NCBI RefSeq assembly: GCF_004210375.1
Contig: NC_134825.1
Location: forward strand, 7,626,001-7,690,000
DNA: 64,000 nucleotides
From: Tachypleus tridentatus
Lineage: Eukaryota; Arthropoda; Merostomata; Xiphosura; Limulidae
Direction: 5' to 3'
Shown in pieces: positions 11,374 to 24,779 of this stretch. The position numbers were made by a program, and so were the translations under genes. Positions within the stretch are counted from its first letter, which is position 1; every line of letters begins with the position of its first letter. A model generated the notes under the pieces. That model was not told the DNA's origin. It did not search any database and worked only from the letters and a program-made list of their open reading frames with translations.

Positions 11374-12903
11374 TCAAAAGAAAGCCATAAAAGCCCCAAG
11401 ACCCCCTAAGTCCTGTGTGTGGGAATAATTTCCTCCTTCATCCCCAGGGTTATGAACCATTGGGGCATTGTGTGGTATTGGAATTGGGTGATGAGATGAT
11501 GGATGATGATGGTGAGGGATGTTGGCAGGCATCACAGTAACATTTGTTTGCTGATCAGGTGACATCATTCTCGTCTCTACATACATAACTTGAGAGTGGG
11601 GATTATGTTGTTGAAGTGGGGTAACCACAGATTCTTGCTGGTGATCTACCGATTGATTCTGTACCAACAAAAATCTGGTTGATAGTTCTGGACTAACTTC
11701 TGTGTTATAAGAGTATTGGCATGCTGAAAGTTCTTGCTCCGTGCTGTGCATTTCACTGACAGCTGTTGTTTGGATATCGAGATTAGGAAAATACGAGGGC
11801 TCAAATCTTTGCCGTCGTGGTTTCCGAGGCTTAAATGGCACTTTTGCAGTAGCATTTAAACCATGATGCTTCTCAACATGCTCCTTCAGTTTGTCACGTC
11901 TTGTACTACTGTATTCACACTGGTCACATTTATAAGGCTTAACACTCAGGTGAATACGTTCATGTCGCACAAGATGGCTCTTTTCTATGAAGGCACGTCC
12001 ACAAACGGCACAGATGTGAGATCGTTCTGCTGTATGGGTTCGTATGTGGGCAGCTAACTGACTTTTCTTGGGTGTAAAGTACGTGCAGTTGGCATGATTG
12101 CAACGAAAAACATCACCAGTGTGTATTTTTTGATGAAGTTGTAGGTGAGACTGATATTTTGTGGAAAACCCACACATATCACAGAGAAAGGGGCGAATGT
12201 TGCTGTGAGTTGCCATGTGCTGATCAAGAGATCCTTTCATGCTGAAGCAACGCCCACAGTGATCACACTTATAAGGCTTCTCACCAGTATGGCTCCTCTT
12301 GTGAGCAATTAAATTACATTTAGTACGACAACGATAACCACACTGTTCACACTGGAATGGCTTCTCATCTGTATGCTTCATTCGATGCGTCAACAGGAAC
12401 TGGATTCTTTCACAAGTGTATGGACATGATTCACACTTGTAAGGGGGGCCATCGTAGTGAGTCCTCATGTGGTCCCAGTATTCACGATTCCAGTTGCAGG
12501 TAAAATCACAAATTCTGCACTTGTAAGTTACATCTTTGGCATGAACCGAGGATATGTGCTGCTCAAGGCGGTTTGTCCCATTAGAAATATAACAACAGTA
12601 AGGACATTTTGTTCCATCTTTCCCTTTTATTTGCAGTAGTTGATCAGAAGTATCTTTTCTTTTACGAAACTCGTAAAGTCCACCATTATCATAGTTGTGA
12701 TCTTCACCTTCTTTATAGTCTATTGTTTTCTCTTCACTGTGATCATGTGATAGTTCCAATTTAGTTATTACTTCTAGTCTTTGATACTTAGGAGGTCTAC
12801 CTCGTGGTCTTTTAGGCACAGAGATTTGAGCATGAGGCTTGGAGAGAGCCTGCTCAATTTTTCTGGGACGACCAGGCTTCCGTTTGTGAGGCACAGCAGA
12901 CAT
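11374..12903 (-). CDS. AT-hook and nine-finger C2H2 zinc-finger protein
   Basis: A 509-residue open frame in one exon, probably a nuclear DNA-binding transcription regulator. Residues 7-15 (KRKPGRPRK) and 31-39 (KRPRGRPPK) are two AT-hooks, which bind the minor groove of AT-rich DNA. Nine C2H2 fingers follow from residue 100 to about 355. The first finger is short-linked, one has a long C-x4-C spacing (CNHANC), and several linkers are TGEKP-like. The tail is rich in Gln, His and Pro (HHHHPSSHHPIPIPH) and ends GGLGAFMAFF. I chose the second ATG: the frame opens nine codons earlier at 12930, but that stretch resembles a T-rich splice acceptor ending AAAG, so upstream UTR exons are likely. I do not recognise the orthologue. 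No frame damage is seen. Confidence 0.9.
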   Translation of the reverse strand: MSAVPHKRKPGRPRKIEQALSKPHAQISVPKRPRGRPPKYQRLEVITKLELSHDHSEEKTIDYKEGEDHNYDNGGLYEFRKRKDTSDQLLQIKGKDGTKCPYCCYISNGTNRLEQHISSVHAKDVTYKCRICDFTCNWNREYWDHMRTHYDGPPYKCESCPYTCERIQFLLTHRMKHTDEKPFQCEQCGYRCRTKCNLIAHKRSHTGEKPYKCDHCGRCFSMKGSLDQHMATHSNIRPFLCDMCGFSTKYQSHLQLHQKIHTGDVFRCNHANCTYFTPKKSQLAAHIRTHTAERSHICAVCGRAFIEKSHLVRHERIHLSVKPYKCDQCEYSSTRRDKLKEHVEKHHGLNATAKVPFKPRKPRRQRFEPSYFPNLDIQTTAVSEMHSTEQELSACQYSYNTEVSPELSTRFLLVQNQSVDHQQESVVTPLQQHNPHSQVMYVETRMMSPDQQTNVTVMPANIPHHHHPSSHHPIPIPHNAPMVHNPGDEGGNYSHTQDLGGLGAFMAFF

Positions 12904-13978
12904 TTTCTTATAATGCTTTAAAAAAAACATTAAAAAATTATTTTATTAGAAACAAAAGTATGTAATATTATCATCACTGAAACAGTTTGTTACAATATCA
13001 GCTTTTCAAAATCTACATGAATATGAATCAGTTATGTCTGGTCTTAAATGTTATAGAGTAGCCAGAAGATGCATACAATCATAAAATTAATCAAGGTCCA
13101 GCACTCCTTATGTTAAGAAATCACAAAGAGAGTGATCAAGAATAATATACCTATATAAAATTAGAAGCATGAATTTACAAATGGTGCTCTGACTTACCTT
13201 AATCATATATTACAGTATTGAATAGATAAAGGATCACATAACAAGTGAGAAAATGGATCTGCATTTAAAAATAATTTTAGAATAAAGTTTTGAAAGTTAC
13301 TTGTCCACTAGACAAAACAAAAACAAGTTGTAGTGTAGATAGATAGGGCCTAAAATAGTTCACTACAAATGTATAGTTAGAACATCTGCCCAATACTTAA
13401 ATGTACATATTGTGATGAAAGCATTTGAAAATATGTACAAATAAAATTACGTGTCACATAATGTTTGTAATCTGTTGACCAACTGTTATATCTCTGGTAA
13501 GTGAAACTTATCAGTGGCAATAACTCATCATAGTAAAAACATTTACTAACACTAAACTTTACACAGTAAAAATGTGATATTCTCGTGTTTCACATAATTA
13601 CATCTGTACAATTATGTTCTTCAGTCACCTTTAACAAAAAACACAAATTTAACTTCATAATATGATTTCTACCTGTACAAATGTTACATTTGAAGTCTGA
13701 ATTTTTTTCCACCCTGTGCTATTACTTAGAACATGATAGAGTAGATACATAAAAACCCAAACACTTTTTACAATAATAAAATTATTTTAAAATCTAATTT
13801 ACTTAAGATACTGCCAAGATCAAGCAGTACATTATATTTTTGTAAAGTTATATTATTATCTTTTTATTGTTTCCCCATAGTGGTCACAAACCAAATGTTT
13901 TATCAAACATCACAATATAAAACACACATTTCTAAGTTACATTTGAGGACAAGAAACTCTCTGTTTATAGAACACATA
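12904..13978 (-). other. Upstream intron or flank of the zinc-finger gene
   Basis: AT-rich, with no further coding exon seen. A possible splice acceptor (T8 followed by AAAG) lies just 5' of the ATG at about 12914-12925, so this is probably intron leading to an untranslated first exon that I cannot locate. Confidence 0.4.
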
Positions 13979-14084
13979 TTTGGAGGTGACTTGAATAGGT
14001 AATAAAGAAAACTTCACTAAATATATTCATTTTGACATGATTATAATAAACATTTCTTTATTGCCCATTCAAGCCACCTCCAAA
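13979..14084. repeat. Long imperfect hairpin (33-bp arms)
   Basis: Left arm 13979-14011 starts TTTGGAGGTGACTTGAATAG. Right arm 14052-14084 in reverse complement starts TTTGGAGGTGGCTTGAATGG. About 29 of 33 positions pair across a 40-base AT-rich loop. It is probably a small foldback MITE, but no target duplication is obvious. Confidence 0.75.
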
Positions 14085-17000
14085 CGTTTTAACTTCTAAC
14101 CTTCATCAGTACATCTTGGGTCCATATGGACTCTGATGATATTTTCTCATTGACCAGTTATATTTATATTTCTTTTTATGTAATTTTCACACTATCATCT
14201 TGACACAAAATCAGTAAAACTTTCAATGTTTTGCTGCCAAATAATTTTTGTGAATAAAAAGTTGCATGTGCAGACCTCAAATAATATACAGATTTGGAGT
14301 CGTGTCTTCAAAAGGCATTGTGTGTATGGACTCACAGAGGTTATCCATTGTGATAAACAGTGATTACATATTTAGATCTCTCCTGAAGTGAAGTAATGCT
14401 CATAACCTACTTCAGAGATGCCTCCAGAATCCCCGTGCAATGCAGAAAGGCATCAAATCTGCCTTTGTAGATTTAGGATTACTTGACATAAGACAGCATG
14501 CTGGTCAAAGTGTTCCAGCAACAAAAATAATGTTATCTTTGCCCAAGAATAGCAGACAGGAAAGTCTGTTAAACCTATACAACATGTGGAAACTATGTCT
14601 GTCCTGATCACTCCACATCCAGTCTGATGAGTGTTTGTAAAATGACTGATAAAAGATACGAGAAACACTTTTATGTTCACTCAAAATAAGTTTAGCTTAC
14701 ATGCTGTCCAATATTTGGCATTAGTTTAGCTCTGAAACAAAGTTTGATGTAGTTCAACCCTCTTGGGTCTGTTCAGACCCCAAGCACATTTTCGTACAAT
14801 TTCGTGTTTTTTGTTACATATACAAGAAATCTGTTTCTTCATTCACTATTTCATTAGTTTTAATTACAATATGTCAATTAGAGAAGTGGACCTACATTAT
14901 CAAAATGTCAATTATGACAATGTTTTGTCTAAGTATGAGAAAATGGATACAAATTTCATATTTTGTAATAATAAATCACATATATACTTAGTCTTTCTTA
15001 CAGTTTATCTGCACAATACTATGAGAAGCCAGTGTGCTAACTTTTCAACATTTGAATCACAGCTTCAACGTTATGATCATTAAACATATGAAGGGTCCCA
15101 TATGGATCCCATGTGTACTGAAAGGTGGATATTTTATTGTGTAATGATGAAGATTAAATTACATTCTTTTATAACTATTCATCTAGAAATATCTGAAGGA
15201 CATTTTACAGGTTATAGCCATATGTCAAATAAACCAATATCAAGTTGCTTAAACATACAAAGTAAAGATAAATATATTATCTCAGTAAAATCTAAATTAT
15301 TTCTTGTTACTTTATAAAGTAAACTTATAAAGTAAAATTAAACAGATTCTACTGAGACAGTAAATTAATTTGATAATTCAGTATAATATTAACAAAATGC
15401 ACTCATGTTGCTGCAGATGCAAGCTTTGGCAAAATGTCTTACATCTTTAAGTCTTGTTTACAGCAACCATTTACAAGGATCCATCTGTGACAAAAGGATT
15501 TTGTCACAATTTTTTTCAAGGTGGGATATTTGTAAAGCAATATTATTAACGACATAGAAGTAACTTTTTTACATGAGTGAAAAAATATACACAAAATTAT
15601 GTTTATAGATGGCAACTGGCTTTGTAACCAAGCAATGTTGCATCAACATAACCTCTAAATCAAGAACTCTTTGCATACAAAAGATGGCCAGAAAAACTGG
15701 AATTACAGCAATTCAATCATATATCTATCAAGTCTTCTGATATCCATGCACTTAGTGGATTGCTTAGAAAAGTTTTTCAAAACTTATATTTCTAAAATCG
15801 ACCTTGCTGCCCATCTGGGACATAAACTGTGCTACCATCTAACAGTGCTTAGTGCAATCAAACTGACCATGAATGATGACAGCAAAAGTACTTCCAAGGG
15901 GAGGGAACACTGTTCTTGTACATAAATCTCAGAAGATTGATCAGATATAAACACACATTAACCACAAAACTCACAAAAACTATATGTACTAGACAGAAGA
16001 TAATAAACTACATTATAAAGAAACCCCAAAAAAAGATATGAATTAGACAGAATCAGGACTACCTTGCATTATCCATACTAAAGTTGATAAAGAAACAAAC
16101 CTATCAGGTAGAAACAAGTAATGAACACTGTTAAAGTGGTGAAAAAAAACAAAAAAACAACATAGATTACCTGATGTTTTTCATGGTGCCAGAATGAAAT
16201 TAAATTTTGTTTTGTATAAGCTCTAAAAATTGAGTAAAATCAAAACTTCTGAATCTAAAGCTTCAGAAAAATAAGAAGCTGATGAAGTCTTTGTACTATT
16301 TCAAGTAATTTGATGTGAAGCAAATTCATAATGATTCCAAGAATGCTGACACAGTTCTTGTACACGTGCTTAAAGGCCCAAGTGAACAGAATACCCAGGA
16401 ATTCAGGTTTATCAATTTGACTTCTGCTAATAGCAAAATGTAGGAATCTATTACCATAAATCATTTTGAAATACATTGTATTAATTTTAACCTCACTTTA
16501 ACAGTATGCGCATTTCTTAGCTTTCAGTCCATAATGAATAGTAGAAATGGTGTATCAAGTTATATTCTTATGAAAGTAATGAAAAAGTTAGAAAAGGACA
16601 GAAAATTGGCTTGATAGCACAACAGAAATAAACAGTGGTTTTTCTTATTTTTCAATTTGTTTTTCCTTATTTTAAAACTCTTAAGTACCTACTGAATGAG
16701 TTTTTTTATTAAACATAACAGTCTTGACCAATAGAATTTGAAAACTATACTTCACCAATCCAGAGTGTAATGTGATCGATGCAAAGTGTTAAAAGCAGGA
16801 ACTTCGTGATTACTAATGAATTTAAAACAATCGTGTTGACTTCTTACTCGTACAACTAATACATGCCTGAGTTACTTAGACAAGTTAACGTTTCCACACC
16901 TGAAAGATATCTATACACAATTTCACTATCTTTCTCACACATCTGCATGAGAGATTTGCAAGAAACTGGCCTTGAGGCAATGCCCATCTAATTTCACGAG

Positions 17001-17450
17001 GATAAAGCCCTATACAAATAGAATGGCTACAATGTTCTGTACATAATAACTCATCCCATGCACTAGCACTCCTGGGAACTTCATACTTTGATGAGACAAT
17101 GAAAGAAGATACACCAGAAGTGGGGAGGAATTTGTAAAAGTGATTATCTATCCAAAATGGATTTTCAAGTCAGGGAAATGTTTAATTCTGAGACAATAAT
17201 TTACCTCTCACACAGTTTTGCTGGTATGTTATGCAACATTATTGGATGTGCCAGTACAAATTTTACCTAGGTGAACTCTCTTCAGAACATGCCTGAATTG
17301 AAGACCCTGCAATGTGACACGTGAGTTACTAGTGTCATAAAGAGAGTGCTCATCTAAACTCTACAGAAAATTCATCAGCTGTAAGATGGGGCACTGTAAT
17401 CATGCAATATGATTTTGTATAAAGTGTATGTTCATCTCAACTCTAGAAAA
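14085..17450. other. Gene-free stretch
   Basis: No exon, RNA gene or classified repeat is recognised. Open frames up to 106 codons (14763-15083) show no motif. The ends CCCTCTTGGGTCTGTTCAGACCC near 14757 and GGGTCCCATATGGATCCC near 15093 are loosely complementary and might bound a MITE, but the match is weak. Confidence 0.35.
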
Positions 17451-20330
17451 CATGGGAGGACACAACTGGTATGAATTATGTTTTAGAACAGTGACTCACA
17501 TTAAACTGACAATGCTGTAATCACCCCATTTCCTACTGTGTTGTGCTAAGCCCAACTGGTAAGGATTCTTCATGCCTTGGCCTCCAGCCTAAAAATTTTG
17601 TTATTGGAGACAGTGCAACGGGTAACTGTGAAGCCCTATTTTTGAAAGTAAGCAAGTGTAAGCTACAGAACTGGACAGAACATTTTCCTGGTATTGGCTT
17701 TTTCCAGGATAGTCTCTTTTAGAGATATGGTCTGAATTGGAAAACTAAATAAATATTTATACAACAAGGACACAGGTAGAGCTTGGGTGAATGATATGAG
17801 TGCTTTCCATTACTCTGGCTCAATCCAATATTTGGGTTGAGTATAGTCTAAGAAGCAACACCAGCCATCTGATAGGATTCTATGAACTAAAGAAGAGACT
17901 ATGAAAAAAAAGTTTACTTATCTGTACAAAAACAGTGGGTAGATTGGAGATAGGTTATTGAAGAAATTCAAAAACCTTCAGGAAAAAAAACAAGCCAGAC
18001 AGGAAATATAGTTAGCAAGGAAGGCATATGGGATAGTCCACATGCATTCCTGAAGGATCTCATTCAATTGTCAGCAGAAGTGAGCAGCAATAGATTGAGT
18101 AACATGACGTATCTGATAGGAAGAAATATGGAAATGTGTGTGAATATCCATTCCCAATGAAGCATACACCAGATTGAGAAGTAGATAGACCCATCATGTA
18201 CAGGTGGAAGATAGATCTCAAAAAAGAAATGTATGTGGTACAAAGAAATGATGACTGAAGCCCTAAAAGGGGAAGGTATATGATAAATAACAGTGAACAG
18301 CTTGAAAAAGATGGAGCATTCTGTCTGGGTCTGAATGGAAGGTGTGGTTACCCTTTCAAGCAGAGTAAGTCTTAGGAGAAAAAGACCAATCAGGATAGAG
18401 TATATAAATTCAATGGAAAAAGGTAATGGAAGAATCAATCCACAGACATCTGAACAATGGCAACCATACGTGAGGAAGAGGAGGAAATAAGTAAGCCTTG
18501 AGACAGTGAGGATATAGAATAAGAGCCAAAAGAATGAACTGGTTATGTGTGAGAAGACACAAAACCAGAATGAGATTCTTGTCAGGCAAAGAAGTTGGAG
18601 TAAAGTGATCTATAGAAAAGGAGGGACCTTTACTAGGTGGAGGGAATGGAAAGTAAACACACTGAAGCATTAAAAAAGGTGAAATATTGTAGAAAATGCC
18701 ACCTAATAGCCAGCAATGGTGGAGAATGACAAATCACAGTTGAATAGCCAGCTGAAGAAAGTGAAAAGATGGTGTATGTTATGAAAACTAAAGGGAATAT
18801 GGTAGTGTATGTGGATCAACAATAACAGATACAGCACTTACCTAGTTACACAGAAAAGTTGACAAGAGAAAGGTAACATAACTTAACAGGCAATGGACCA
18901 GACAAATCTCATATATAAAGATGAAAGTATCATTTCCCTTTATGATACAGTAATGCATGAGGTGGAAGCAAGAGAGAGAGTATTGGGCAGAGGAAGTAGA
19001 AGTTTGGTTGTCAAACAAAGAAGAGAAAACCACAACTGAGCTAACACTCCCAAAAGAACCTGATAAAGGGTGTCATGAATCAAGGCAAGGACACAAAGTG
19101 TGAGACAAAGATGTGGATAAGCATTGAGAAAGAAGTAAGAACAGTCCTGGCCAAAAGTATCAACAGCCAGAGCTGAAGAATAAGGACCCAGAGACAAAAG
19201 GGTAGGAGGTTTGGAGTTAATAGGAGTGACAAAAGCGTTGATGAGAACTGCACTTAACAGAAAGCAAACCCAACAAAAAAACCTGTGACTACAGAGATAA
19301 TTTCATAACTAGAATATTATCTGGCTAAAAGGAAGGTCTGCAACACAGTTCACAGCTCCAAGCATGACAGACAATCAGATGAATATAATGAGAATGGGTC
19401 CTAAAAGAAGTCCAAGTCTGAAAACAAAGGACTTTGGAACAGGTGCCCTTTGACACTTGATGTGTGAAAAATCCATGAAATTTTTCAAATGGATCATGAT
19501 CAAACAATCCACTAGAATGGATGAATAACAGGATAACGCCCAGTGGAAAGCAAGAAGTTTGAGCATGTTGTTGTGAAGAGTATTAATTCTGTATCCAAGT
19601 TTCAGAAGTCAAGTCATCATTTAGATTCTTCTCAACCTAACCTAAAGGAATGAGTAGCTCCAGTAAAGATAGAGACCGAAAGAGAGGAACTTCTCATGCA
19701 ACATAACAAGAACACACACTCCTTGGGAGATAGACAAAGAGGAGGCTGGACATAACTGAGGAAAGAGTTGAAAGAATTCCCAGGTGTACAAAACAGATGG
19801 GTGTAAGGAGGGATTTAGAAACCCTCCAAAGAGCAGTCTTCTGAAGAAGAAGAGAAACGTGAAGTGAGAATTCCTCCTGAAAATGAGCTAAGAGAAGATA
19901 ATCATCTATGTAAAAATGACATCACAGACCTAATCCCTGAAGATTAAGTGAAGGCCTTCACAATGCACTGGAAAACATAAGGTGCCAACACTATACCAAA
20001 AGGAAGTCCCCAGAGCTGGAAGACCTGATTCTAGTGGAGGTATCACAGAAAACACTTGGAGGACAGAACAACTGGAATATGAAGAAATGTGTTTGAAATA
20101 TCAGTCTTGATCATCCACAGTTCAGGTGAAAAGGATCAGAGAGAAAAGAAATTTTATATCTAAAAGTGGGGAATGATCTTAAAGTTATTGAGAGAAGAGA
20201 GGTAGATTATCAGATGCCAATCCCCAGTCTTTTTTAGGACAAGGGTCATATATCCTCTTAATGAAATTTGTCCAAAATATCTGATACAGCTACTTCTTCA
20301 TTGAGACACTGAAGATAAAAAGGACTGGAG
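17450..20330 (-). mobile_element. Fossil DIRS-like retroelement
   Basis: Minus-strand remains of a tyrosine-recombinase (DIRS-type) retroelement. Around 19900-20250 the reverse-transcriptase blocks W-IKTDIS-FLHIPV and LPFG---APYVF can be made out, which fit this group. Weaker RNase-H-like and downstream pol-like traces follow toward 18 kb. It is old and heavily broken, with many breaks. I saw no terminal repeats and the limits are approximate. Confidence 0.55.
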
Positions 20331-22789
20331 GGAAGAAGAGAAATAAATGAGATGAGAACAGAAGTGAAAAAATGGAAAATTATAATAGCTAAAAACCAAA
20401 ACATGAGAATAAGATGTGTGAAGGGGATTAAGCATAAGGTTCCAGCTATGACGTTGTTCTAGAAATAAATCAGGCAATCTCAGGAAGTAACAGAACATAC
20501 CTGTGAGATCAAATCTTAAAATAGTAAGAAAGGATGAGAGATTTCCTCAATCTGTAGTGATGTATACAAGTTGGTAAGTGAATTTGTCTTCCTCAGTTTC
20601 AGCTTCAAACTGAGGATAAGGAACACACTTTAAGAATAGATGGAATCTAAAGGTCCAGCATGAATAATGGATCCCACAACCCACTGAATAATAGTTATAT
20701 ATTTCTCAGTTACCAATCTTCCAAAACAGTAACCACAATGAGGCAAGATGAAGTCACATTAACTTGTGAATTCTTGTTAAAAAAAATAAAGTATAAAGCC
20801 AAAGAGAAACAAGGTCTGGAGTATAATGAAACTTAAGTTTCATCACTCAGTACAAACATCAGTAAACTGAAGAGTTTAAAAATGATAATGTTGTTCAGCA
20901 CCAGAGAAAGTAATGAAGTTACAATGAGTGCAAGTGCACAAGGGAAGTTACTGCACAAGGTGTGCCATCCTCCTACAAATGGAGAGCTTTTATTGTATGA
21001 TGTCATCAGATACCAGCACAATTCCTAAGTAGGTGAGAGTTGCCACAAGGCCATAGCATGCAAATCTTTTAAATAGGTGAATCAAGAAGATAGCTAAACT
21101 TTGTGTAAAGGTGAGATTCTGTCATGAAAATTAACTTAAAAGTACTAATCTTTCTGTACCTTCAGCAAACTGATTTGGTAAGGTCTTTTAAATACTGAAG
21201 ATCTAAAAATAGTTCAAAAAGGTGACAATAAATGCCTTCCAGGTTCAAAAATTTGGGTCCCACCTATAATCTCTTTTTTTTCCAAAATTAAAAACTGCAG
21301 AGCATGATTCATGTTTAAATTTTGCTAGAAGTTAATCTTAAGTAAAGGAATGGTATACTTTGAAATATTTTTGAGCTTATTGTAATGGAACAGGGATAAG
21401 TACTGAAACCTAAACCTTACTTTTGTAATCATTTCAATACCTTCCTTTAGCTGGCAAAGTGTGATTATAATTAATTACACTTTCCAATATGACATGCTAT
21501 CATCTTTATAAACACTTCTATGTTGTAGTTGTTCAACTTGACGTACCCAATTTTATGGTACTGTGCTGTTGGGATGACACTGCTCTATTTATATGATGCG
21601 TTTTTAAAATGTAACGTGATAATGTCAAGCAACGTAATATTTTACTGTCAAGAAATACACATAGTGGAAACTTTGAGCATTCTAACATCATACCACTCTG
21701 TAAATCTTCTCAGTGGTAATTACTTCTATTGTAAGTACAGGTTTTCATGAAAAAACTACTAACTTTACTATAATTTACATATCACTAATATATTTCACAC
21801 CAATCACCATATCTTTCTGTAATCACAGTTACAGTGATTTACCCATTCTTTGTTTGTGATTTTTGTTATATTTCTTTATTACTTTTCACACGAACAGAGA
21901 AGATAGGGTGTCTGATATTTTGAATTTGAACAAATTTTACTGTTATCTTTCTTGCAATGCAAAATATGAAATATTTGAGATCCCTCATACATTGCAATTC
22001 TGATTTGAGATAATGTTGAAACAATGCCTTTACATGTCTCATACCTGAGGTAATTATGGGATGGTCCAAAAGCATATTTAGACTCAAGTCAAAACTTTTG
22101 TTGCATTTTATATTATGTATTAGTGTACAGCCCATCAAAAATGGTGGGAAAAATATTACCACCCTACCTCACCCCACACTATATCCTGACTTTATATTTC
22201 ATATCTAACTGAAATAAGTTTTGCCAAATCAAACTTCACCAAGAGGCAGAAAGGCCCAATCAATGCAGTTTGAGTAATTGAATCCCACAGTACATTTTTA
22301 CTTTAAGCCTATGATATCAATATTCACTACACTTTTAACATTTCACATCTCTGACAATAAAATCATAATGGGCAGACAGTAATTGAACCATTCTATCTGG
22401 ATAAATGCATTTTCACTTTTACAACTCTCCTATTTCGAGAACTCAAGTGTGGCATCATGTGACACACACCTGCTTTAATATAGGTTATTTTTTATTTGAT
22501 AGTTGTACTGATACCTATCAAAACTATTAACAAATTTCATACACAGCAAACAACACCTCCAACACTCTTAGTAATAGTAAGAAATCAAGAAATCTTCAAG
22601 CCTAACATACACACAAACCTAAGTTCACTTAAACTCTTGCCCTCATAATATGAACAATAATTAAACCACATACATACCAATTGTCGCTCGAAGTTTCAGA
22701 TTACTTCCAAAATAAAGGTTTGTAGTAGTTGTCTATAAGGATGCAACAAATGTAACCTTCAATTATACTCTTATCTATATACTTTCCCA
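20331..22789. other. Gene-free stretch
   Basis: AT-rich DNA without recognisable exons, terminal repeats or RNA genes. A 98-codon minus-strand frame (21866-22162) has no known motif. Confidence 0.35.
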
Positions 22790-23110
22790 AAGATTATAAG
22801 CAGTCCTGGACTTTCTGTTGAGTATACTAATCATTGTCACTTGGCTACAAATTGCCTCTCATATGTATTCAAAATAATTCATATCAGGATTTTCAGATGA
22901 CTAGAATATAAACTGAAGTCTATGCTACATAATTTCTGGGTATTTATGGTCCTAAACCAAATTAGGCATGTCATTTAGTACAGTAGCTTGTTTGTGAATC
23001 CAGAGTTATGATCTTTAGTAAATATCACTTATTTGGGTAAGTGCTCATAATGAAATTTATTGGCAGCTTTGGACTTTGATCAGTTCTCATACTCTCTGAA
23101 TACTTTTTAA
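22790..23110 (-). mobile_element. Tc1/mariner transposase fragment
   Basis: On the minus strand a broken frame carries NKLLYxxxMxNLV followed by SSENPDMNYFEYI and EAICSQ. This resembles the SPD.NP.E..W block at the end of the Tc1/mariner catalytic domain. The fragment is short and decayed, with no TIRs. Confidence 0.45.
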
Positions 23111-23145
23111 TTAACACCTGAACAAGAGTCTGCTAGCAGCATTAA

Positions 23146-24516
23146 CCCTTTTGCTATGAGATTGGTATAATACACATGAGCTCATCTACACATTTGCACA
23201 CATTAAGTATTTGCACTATAACTTCCGACATAGCATATGCAACTTCACAACATTTAGTAGACTTTTAAGAAAGATTAAAACAATTTTATGTACCAAAAAA
23301 TCACAATTTTTAATGAAATATTTTTATTAAAGATTTGTTTATGAAAAGAGTGTTTTGTTACTAATCTGAGTGCAAAGTGATTTCATATTATAATAAAACA
23401 AAAAATCAAATATTATCTGCACAATCTCCAAAACCTGCTAAATACATTTCAAACATTTGTGTTCAGTAACACTTTATATTTTATGTTGTTTACTACACTC
23501 CAAGTATGTATTCAGGAATATAAAACTGGCCTTTGGTATTCTATCATTGCTGTGTTTTAGTGGGCTAGTATTTTGTTATACTGTCACATTTCAATTACTA
23601 TAACATATATTTGTATGTAGATTATTATTATTTAGAAACAAATGATTCAACTTTTTTCTTTTTAAATACAGAACAATAAATCAAGAAGTAAAACATACAA
23701 TTATCTCTATTGACACAACCTTAGTTCTCAGTTCTGCTGGACATAGGTTGCTAAATCTTTTAAAATTTTGCATGTAGAGGACATCAAATGAAACTTTTTT
23801 TAGATTTAAAATATACAGTTGCTTAACCAAAAAAAATCATAAATAACTACATTAATACTACAGAAATTAACTATAATTTAGTAAGCTTAATAATTAAGAT
23901 ATATTTAGATTTTTAAAAATATGAAACTTCAAGCAAACTAAAGACAACTCACCTCATTGAAATCTCAAATTGAAAGAACGTGCAAGCCTTTTCAAAGATT
24001 AAAATGGCAGGAAAAACCAATCTTGGGACGTTCTGAGCTGTTGATTGATTATTCACATGTCATATAGTGAAGTGTACATGATAAACTCCTACTTAAAACT
24101 CAAGGAGGTAAAGGAGGCCACTGTGTTTGATTCAGTACATAAACCATGTCTCAATAAAATAAAAAGATACAAGGTTCTTGTATTATATTCTAGCTTGATA
24201 ATATTAGTAATTTGAATTCTTGATTTGTACAAAACTATATATTTAATATTTGTACATAACAAACAGTTAATTTTAACAAGTTCTGGATTCAACATACCAT
24301 GTGACTCATTAAATTCTGTATTTGGGTGTGTTATTTTAATATTTACTTTTTAATTAAGAAATTCACTCATTTTTAATATTAGAGTTTGAATTATTGTCTA
24401 CAAGTTTGGAACAAACTTATTGACATAAATTCATAAAATAGTATTCAATAAACTTTTGAATGGAAGTCAACAAATGTGATGACATGGCCTTTGATTTATG
24501 ACCCATCATGAAAAGG
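23146..24516 (+). mobile_element. piggyBac-type non-autonomous element, copy A
   Basis: A 1.37-kb non-coding AT-rich element. The left end reads TTAA then CCCTTTTGCTATGAG (TTAA at 23142-23145). The right end reads CATCATGAAAAGG then TTAA (24517-24520). TTAA duplications with CCCTTT termini are the signature of piggyBac transposons. The interior (for example CTGGACATAGGTTGCTAA near 23739) is shared with copies B and C. No transposase frame is present. Its right TTAA is also the left TTAA of the adjacent MITE. Confidence 0.75.
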
Positions 24517-24520
24517 TTAA

Positions 24521-24779
24521 CCCTTTCGGCGAAGTTGACAACCACAATCAACTTGAAGGCTCAGTGCGGCAGAAGACCTTCCTTTATTCCTGTTATTCTG
24601 ATGTATTAAATTTAACATATATAGTATTGGGTACAATTACTGAACATTTCAGGGACTTTTGTTGAGTTATTGCTGAGATATCATGCTTTTAGTACTGATA
24701 CCGTAATTAGTTGAATAATCAAACATGTATATTCAGTGCCATGCCAAACATTAAAATGTGTTATTCAGTGCCAAAAGGG
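24521..24779. mobile_element. Second TTAA-flanked piggyBac-like MITE
   Basis: A 259-bp element. Its left end is TTAA-CCCTTTCGGCGAAG. Its right end in reverse complement is TTAA-CCCTTTTGGCACTG. TTAA lies at 24517-24520 and 24780-24783. It differs in its interior from the 1.4-kb family next to it but has the same kind of ends. Confidence 0.75.

Noticed and set aside
14757-15110. MITE with CCCTCTTGGGTC / GGGTCCCATATGG ends
   Set aside because: The complementarity is short and gapped, and no target duplication was found.
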